A stretch of DNA of 64,000 nucleotides. Origin: Lepus europaeus. Its lineage: Eukaryota; Chordata; Mammalia; Lagomorpha; Leporidae. The stretch covers positions 19,747,218 to 19,811,217 of the forward strand of contig NC_084850.1 of assembly GCF_033115175.1 (NCBI RefSeq), in the 5' to 3' direction. Below are positions 54,161 to 64,000 of this stretch, piece after piece. Under the pieces are notes generated by a model, which ran no database searches, had not been told where the DNA came from, and saw nothing but the letters and a program-made list of their open reading frames with translations. How positions within the stretch are numbered: the stretch's first letter is position 1; each line of letters starts with the position of its first letter. The position numbers and the translations under genes are program-made.

Positions 54161-57100
54161 GGCGTTCTCAGCCTCTCGGTCAAGGTCCAAGGAGGAAGTC
54201 GCTGGGGAAGGGGTGGGGGGGGGAGGTTGAAAGTTGCATTGAAAGTTGGGATGAAACTTGGCTCTCTGCATCTCCTGATTTGCATGCTGTAGCCCGTGAT
54301 TTCAACAAGATGTCACTTTTCATGGGACATTTTGCAGTCCCTAGGCTGAATGGAAAGTGTCAGCCATTCAGAGTGCTTGCTCCTCAACGGGTCCCATCTG
54401 CAATAAGCTTTTTACAGCCCCCAAACCTCTAATCTTCCAAAGAAAATTGGGCACCATAGTGCTTAAAACGGGAGCCTGCTCTGCTACCTGAGCAAGACAG
54501 TATTTCTTGCTTGTGGGTGGTTGGTTGCTTGTAGCTGCCTTTCAGGTTAGTTCCCCCACTATGACCGAGAATCAAACGGTTTTATTGATATTTGTTGAAA
54601 TCCTTAGGGCCTTTATGCACTTACGATTAAAATGTTTAGATTGATTGAGATTGAAAAGCGATGTGTTACTGAAGAACACTTTAAATCTTCTCTCCGCAGA
54701 ACGTCAGAAGCAAATACACTTTCTTCATTCCATAAGGAGAAAGCAATGTTGCTTCTAGCTCTAGCTCACAAGTCGCCAGGAGATTTTGCAGTGAATTGTA
54801 TTGCTTATTGATGCCTGAAGTTCTCTGACATTGCTTTATTTCAGTAATTTAAATTAAGCATTTATCTGTTGAATGTTGGAAAGGATTTTTAAATCATACA
54901 GGGAGCAGTTGCTTGAATTCACAGCATTTCTAGCCAGAAACTTAATAACCAGACCCAAAAAAGCTTACACCCTTGCTGCCTATTTCATATTAGAAATGAA
55001 AAACATTGCATGGTCTCACCATATTCCCCAAGGGTCAAGGAGACCATGCAATGTTTTTGCTCAAAGGTCAATTTTGTCTCCTGCTGGGAGCCTGGCTGCA
55101 AGAGTTAAAATGGTATCCTGAACAAATAACTTACCTAGCTGATTAGTACAGCCGCCATAAATTTATATATGTATAAATGAATTATTACATATAACTATAT
55201 GTATGCATTCATTGAATTATGGTCAATGTGCATAGCACTATGCTAAGGCTAAAATATACTTATTTTGACAAAACACATGTTCATATGAAATGTTTTTAGA
55301 CAGAAGTGTTTTCCAATTAACTTTATTTGACTAATTCAACCCATTAGCATATGAAACTCAGCCACTGATTTGTGACTTTTCCTTTCTTGTTTGTCTAAAT
55401 TCACAAGTAACTTCTTAGTTTAGAGTAAATTATTCAAATACTATTTTCTACAAATGCAAAGAAAGCTACTAAGATTGCAAATCAAATTATCATAGAATTT
55501 TAGAGCTGGAGAAACAGTAAGGTTTCTTAGTCCAGTGGCCAGAGGCGCACCTAGAAAACTCTGGGCAGCTTCTATCATTTGAATGTGTACTTGAATGGCA
55601 AACTCTGTTTTTCCAAATAGCCATTCTGTTGTAGATCGCTTTAATTGTGAGAAATTTGTGCCAAATTTTTATCCTCTCCAAGACATGCTGTCTTCATTTG
55701 GTCTTGAGGATCTGCTATTTTTCTCAGCACTGAGACTTTGTCTCTGTTTTAGGCAAAAAATCTGTGAATCTGCTTTACTTTGTGGTTCCCAGATTGCAGA
55801 TTTCTTTCTTTTCCTATTTTTTTTTACTTAATTAATGCTACTTTCAGTAGGCTTTCTAAACAGGAAAACGGTCTGTGCATAAGCAGTGCTACAAGGGACT
55901 TCATTTTCTTGTGCTTACATAAGAAATATTGCAAGTGGGAAGTCCAAGGAACATTTTAACTTACAGAGTGTATTGAAGAATTTTTAATACACTCATGCTC
56001 AAATTCAGAAGATAATTGTGGTCTACAAAATCACCAGTATATGAGTAGATTATTACAAAAGCTGAGAATAGTCTTTAAATTTAGCTATGTCCTAGGTTAT
56101 CAGAGCTGTTAGGGCCTTGGGATTAAAAAACTCATTTTTTCATCTTTTAAAATGGTGATCCCTATCATAGCAACTGTGATGTCACTTTCAAGGTTACCAC
56201 TAAGATAACTCCCAGACAGCTTTCCTCATTGGCAGCTAGCGTGTCAAAGTCCATTCATTTCATTTGTGCAAGGACAACAGCTCTATTCCCTTGCTTATTT
56301 TATCTACCCATCTTCAACTGTTATGTTTTTTCTATAGAAACCAGATTTGCATGCAGTATCATAGGAACATATTTCCTGTGCTTTTAGACTAGGGTAAGAC
56401 AGAGGTATTATTCAGGTTTTCCATACTCTTCCCTGAATTTGGGGACCTTTCAGATACAGCCATACATGGCATTAAAGGTTCAGGGGTCTCCTATAATGAC
56501 TCATGTGTGTATCATGCTGGAGTTTTCATTTTTCTTACTTTCCTTCCAATCATACCCCCCTAATCTTATACTTGACTGTTAGTGAACTTGATCACTTTTC
56601 CATCTGCTCACAGAAAACTTATGTTAGTACCTTGTCTGATTTCTATTTGTTTGCCTGACATACTTGTGTCTAGAATGTTATTATTTCTTAGAAATTCCTT
56701 CTTCTAGACATGGATTCTCGCTTCACTTTAACTGTGGATCAGAATAGAACTTTTAACAACTACAGATGCCTGGGCATCAAACCAAAAACTGAGGGAGAGG
56801 GAGCATTGCTGTTTCTTTTTGAGTGACTCCAGTGTACAACTAGGGATGTAAGCCCCAATCTAGACTATTTATAAATGTTCTCCTTAATATTGGGCTCAAT
56901 CTCTGAGGATCTCTTTACTAACACATTGCCTCCAGATTCAGATCAATACATTCTTCACCTTTGATTTTCTAAATTCCCAATTTATGGTGAAACTGATTTT
57001 TTCCAATTCCTTGCCAGCTCAGCTTTACTAATGTAGTATAATGTGCAGTATCTTAGACATTTTTGAAAGCTGTTCATCATGGGCTCTTGCTCATCCCCAA

Positions 57101-57386
57101 GCTTGGGCTAGCACTGCCACTATCAACTCTGGTTATCTTTGAATCCACAAATACCCAGCACCTGCATGGGAATCATTTTTATCTCTTTATGAAAGTACCG
57201 TTGAACATCATAAATATCAAATACATCTTTGTGGTGGACCCAGATTACTCAGTCAAGATTTTACCATATTGAGGCCATCCCCATGTTTGTCATCAGAGAT
57301 GTAAATAGCTGTAGCTTGCCAGCTCCTTTGTTAGCTATTTGTCTTCTTAATATCTAATCCCTTTCCCTTGTCACCCTGTATTTCAG
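53675..57386 (+). other. MAP7D3: MAP7D3 intron 1
   Basis: The 3.7-kb intron begins gtgagc and ends tgtatttcag. The first 500 bp are CpG-island sequence with a G-rich run (54203-54222) and a small hairpin (54032-54054). A perfect 19-bp inverted repeat lies at 54999-55058. No SINE or L1 is seen in it, which is unusual for this repeat-rich window. Short frames within (for example 57063-57272) have no support. Confidence 0.75.
54999..55058. other. Perfect 19-bp inverted repeat (hairpin)
   Basis: AAAAACATTGCATGGTCTC at 54999-55017 pairs exactly with GAGACCATGCAATGTTTTT at 55040-55058 across a 22-nt loop. In MAP7D3 intron 1 RNA it would form a 19-bp stem. It could be a MITE remnant, a miRNA-like hairpin or a regulatory structure; the sequence alone cannot decide. 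Confidence 0.85.
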
Positions 57387-57485
57387 TTGCTGTAGCACAA
57401 GCAATTGCTGACGAAAGACGAAATCAAAATCGATTTACTCCTGTTGCATCCCAACATTCAAATCTAAGGTCATCATTTAAACCAG
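57387..57485 (+). CDS. MAP7D3: MAP7D3 coding exon 2
   Basis: This 99-nt exon lies between ag|ttgctg and ccag|gtataa. It completes codon 25, encodes residues 26-57 and starts codon 58; the phase joins exon 1 and exon 3 without shift. The peptide (AVAQAIADERRNQNRFTPVA, then SQHSNLRSSFKP) is a polar linker before the coiled coil and looks disordered after the first helix. The strong match to the MAP7D3 N-terminus is the main reason for the gene name. MAP7, MAP7D1 and MAP7D2 lack this stretch as far as I know. Confidence 0.88.
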
Positions 57486-57579
57486 GTATAATTTCTACAA
57501 TGATTTGATAGATGTCAGAGTGTCCTATCTTTAAAATTCGATAACTTATTGATGTTTAACTATATTCATTTTCTTTTAG

Positions 57580-57663
57580 TAATAGACGGTTCTGTACTCA
57601 AAAATGACACGAAACAAAAATTGGTAAAAGAACGCAGAGAAGAAAAGAGAAGACAAGAAGATG
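57580..57663 (+). CDS. MAP7D3: MAP7D3 coding exon 3
   Basis: 84 nt between tttag|taatag and gatg|gtatat. It completes codon 58, encodes residues 59-85 and starts codon 86. The peptide includes LKNDTKQKLVKERREEKRRQ, the beginning of the very basic and acidic helix that forms the family's microtubule-binding coiled coil; the KERREE word is shared through the MAP7 family. The intron to exon 2 is only 94 bp (57486-57579), near the lower limit for mammals, while the next intron is 1.1 kb. Confidence 0.9.
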
Positions 57664-61921
<4,258 letters not shown>

Positions 61922-62036
61922 GCCAAGTTTAAAGCTGTTGTTCATCGCACTTTGGAACGGAGTAGTCGTGTTGGCCGTCAACAAAAGAGGTGGTCATGGG
62001 AAAGCTCTTTCCCCCTGGACTGTGACAGCAAATGCG
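61922..62036 (+). CDS. MAP7D3: MAP7D3 coding exon 5
   Basis: 115 nt between aaatag|gccaag and gcg|gtaatt. It encodes residues 141-178 and the first base of codon 179. The helix ends in AKFKAVVHRTLERSSRVGRQ, followed by QKRWSWESSFP. The KRWSW word just after the coiled coil is a MAP7-family signature and marks the end of the microtubule-binding region. The 3' splice site lacks a strong polypyrimidine tract (attttaaatag) but keeps phase with exon 4. The remaining coding sequence, including the kinesin-binding C-terminal region, should lie beyond 64000. Confidence 0.9.
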
Positions 62037-64000
62037 GTAATTAATTCCTTTGTCAATTTTAAGCTCATTAATGTGCATGTTTCAATATTGGCTATCAGTA
62101 GAAGGCTGCATTTACAACAAAGTTTTAATCTTTTTAAACAAAAATGCTATGTAAACACCAACTTTCTATCTACATTTTCCATATGCCAGTGCAAAAGAGA
62201 CAAGTAAAACTTTATATTTTATTTAACTTAGTAATATGCCCAGAACCTTATTTCAATTTAGTATCAGCATAAAGTGAAGTTACTAAGCTTTACACAGTTT
62301 ACCCCATACATAAAAAAGAAATTAAGTCTGTCTCTTTTGCTGATTCACTATAAATTTTCCTCTATGTGGACAAAATTCTACACCATTTTCATAAAACATA
62401 AGTTAGATTTATGGGTTTAGAAGGAATGACAGACAATGAACCTCATTCACCTAATGAATGCATATGCCTGCTGGGTATTGCTACATCATGAACATTTGTC
62501 TTAGCCAATAAGGATGTCTTCTTGAAATATGATTGCAATAAATACTATAAATTTCTCAGTCAATAAATGGTCTATATCTACTGAAACCCTAGAATATAAC
62601 TGTTCTGTTTTCAGTAGACAAATCCCCATGTCATTTACAGGTCTTCAGAACTCTATTGGCCTGAGCAAATAGCTATTTCATATATTCTAGTGAATTGCAA
62701 TGTAATGAAACCAGTTCTTTCTACATGTTTTTACACTACCACTACTTTAGATTGTGGAACAATAACACAGTTCTTCACATTTTTAATTTTTTATAATAAA
62801 TTTTAATATAATCACAGATCATTAAAACTATGTCAGATAAGCAACATATTATTTTACAGAGATGATGACTATTATTTTGCATTTTTGTCAATATAAATTG
62901 TTATTTTGTATTTTTTTATTGTTCACGTTAGGTGAGATTGTTGGGCTCAGGTAACTCACACTGAAGCATATTTTGGCCAAAAGACATTGTCTTTTTAAGT
63001 GGCCTAATAATTTATTTTATGTTAAAATAAATTCATATTCTAGGTAACTTATTAATGAGATTGTGTTTTCTAGGGACTGGTTAGACTACTCCTGCCATTC
63101 AATGTCCATTAAATATCATGATTATTACCTCATTTAAGAAAAATAATAGGTATTTCCATAAGTTTGTGGGAAATGGAATCAAATGACAAATATATTTTGG
63201 TACAAAAATTTGAAATTGATAATACACATTTTCCATGAACTCTTTGAAATCCCTTTGTATGCCTAGATTTCAAATTTATTTTATGCCAAACAAACTCACT
63301 TTTTAATTCCATTTTTCTATGAACTTTTTGAAGTACCCCCATATATTGGACTATGCAGGGTTATCTGCTTTACCTGTTTGTTTTAAATGAAATGAAGTTA
63401 TGTACTATGGATGTTTCAAAGCCCTGTTTGTTCCTAGTGTTTCCCCTTCTAATTAGTATCCCTTACTTTAAAAAAAATCTATACCCAAGTGTCTGGCAAT
63501 GAACATTACTGGTTTCTAGCACATGCTGTATCTCACTCATAATTGCAAGAGAAAAAAATAGGAATAACCTTGGCAGGACACAGAACAAACAAATTCCACG
63601 TAATTCCCTCAAACTTAGCTATTAAAAAAGACAAAGACATATTACTTTTGTGACTTGTGAATTGAAAAAGGCATAATTATAGTTTGAATTAAATTTTTAG
63701 CGTAAATAGATACCATGACATTTTTTGAGCAATGCTGATTTCTATTAAGTTCCAGTACAGCAAAGAATCTGGATACTGTTTAAAGTATACGTAATTGTCA
63801 CAAGGGTTAACCTAGTGGAGAAGTTTGCATTTTTATATGAGACTGTATTATACTTTCAAATATGTTGAAAAGGACTGTGGAGGAAAAAAGGAATTTTATT
63901 TTGTTCAAATTCACATTATGTTGTTTGAATTTTTAGAACTCTTATAATATCAATGGTGAGCTTGAAAGGTCTTCTATTTTGTTGTCCATCTAGGTGCATC
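62037..64000 (+). other. MAP7D3: MAP7D3 intron 5, probably incomplete
   Basis: Starts gtaatt, very AT-rich, with a mariner-like MITE. The window ends ...tgtccatctag|gtgcatc, which could be a 3' splice site and the first 7 bases of the next exon in matching phase (completing a GGT codon). That is a guess. Confidence 0.6.
63145..63342. mobile_element. Mariner-like MITE
   Basis: Left ggtatttccataagtttgtgg and right ctatgaactttttgaagtacc are inverted repeats. An internal second copy of the end (ccatgaactctttgaaatccc near 63235) suggests two abutting copies. TA dinucleotides flank both ends, as expected for Tc1/mariner. Confidence 0.6.

Noticed and set aside
53675..54292. 205-codon plus-strand frame and 180-codon minus-strand frame after exon 1
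   Set aside because: They lie in intron 1 CpG-island sequence, show no conserved motif, and the first begins at a splice donor.

Overview
The window is nuclear DNA from a placental mammal, almost certainly a lagomorph and most likely the European rabbit. The signature is about two dozen tRNA-derived C-type SINEs (a head with box-B-like GGTTCGAGTCC and the phrase CATCCCATATGGG, a CT-rich stretch, then an AATAAATAAAATCTTT tail) together with several L1 3' ends that carry the rabbit-type polypurine 3'UTR. The only host protein-coding gene I can support is the 5' part of MAP7D3 on the + strand, with five coding exons between 53602 and 62036. MAP7D3 is X-linked in human and mouse, so an X-chromosome locus is inferred, not shown.

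Layout. 1-10 kb: intergenic DNA with old MIR/L2/L1M relics, a purine-rich tandem tract, an L1 3'UTR with an internally duplicated block, and an LTR-like piece with 55-bp CCAAT repeats. 10.8-13.1 kb: an antisense, broken class I endogenous retrovirus pol relic, cut by an MLT1-like LTR and a SINE; a sense LTR end lies at about 14.2 kb. 16.7-29.4 kb: two blocks of an old diverged tandem repeat (monomer about 310-350 bp), separated by a nested L1 complex. The host is an L1 with a 5' inversion (18200-25940) flanked by a 15-bp target-site duplication. Inside it, flanked by its own perfect 17-bp duplication, sits a 5.1-kb chimera: L1 5'UTR, an intact L1 ORF1, about 2.6 kb without ORF2 that contains class I ERV gag/pro relics, an L1 3'UTR and poly(A). 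29.4-52.8 kb: mostly unique intergenic sequence with SINEs, MIRs and mariner-like MITEs. 53.1-54.2 kb: a TATA-less CpG-island promoter and MAP7D3 exon 1. 54.2-64 kb: MAP7D3 introns 1-5.

How it works together. MAP7D3 exons 1-5 give a continuous phased reading frame of 178 codons plus one base: a short N-terminal tail, then the charged coiled-coil microtubule-binding region typical of the MAP7 (ensconsin) family; the rest of the gene lies beyond the window. In human, ADGRG4 lies head-to-head upstream of MAP7D3; no ADGRG4 exon could be recognised here. Everything else is transposon-derived or unannotated intergenic sequence, and the small open frames outside MAP7D3 and the L1 pieces look like chance or repeat-derived frames.
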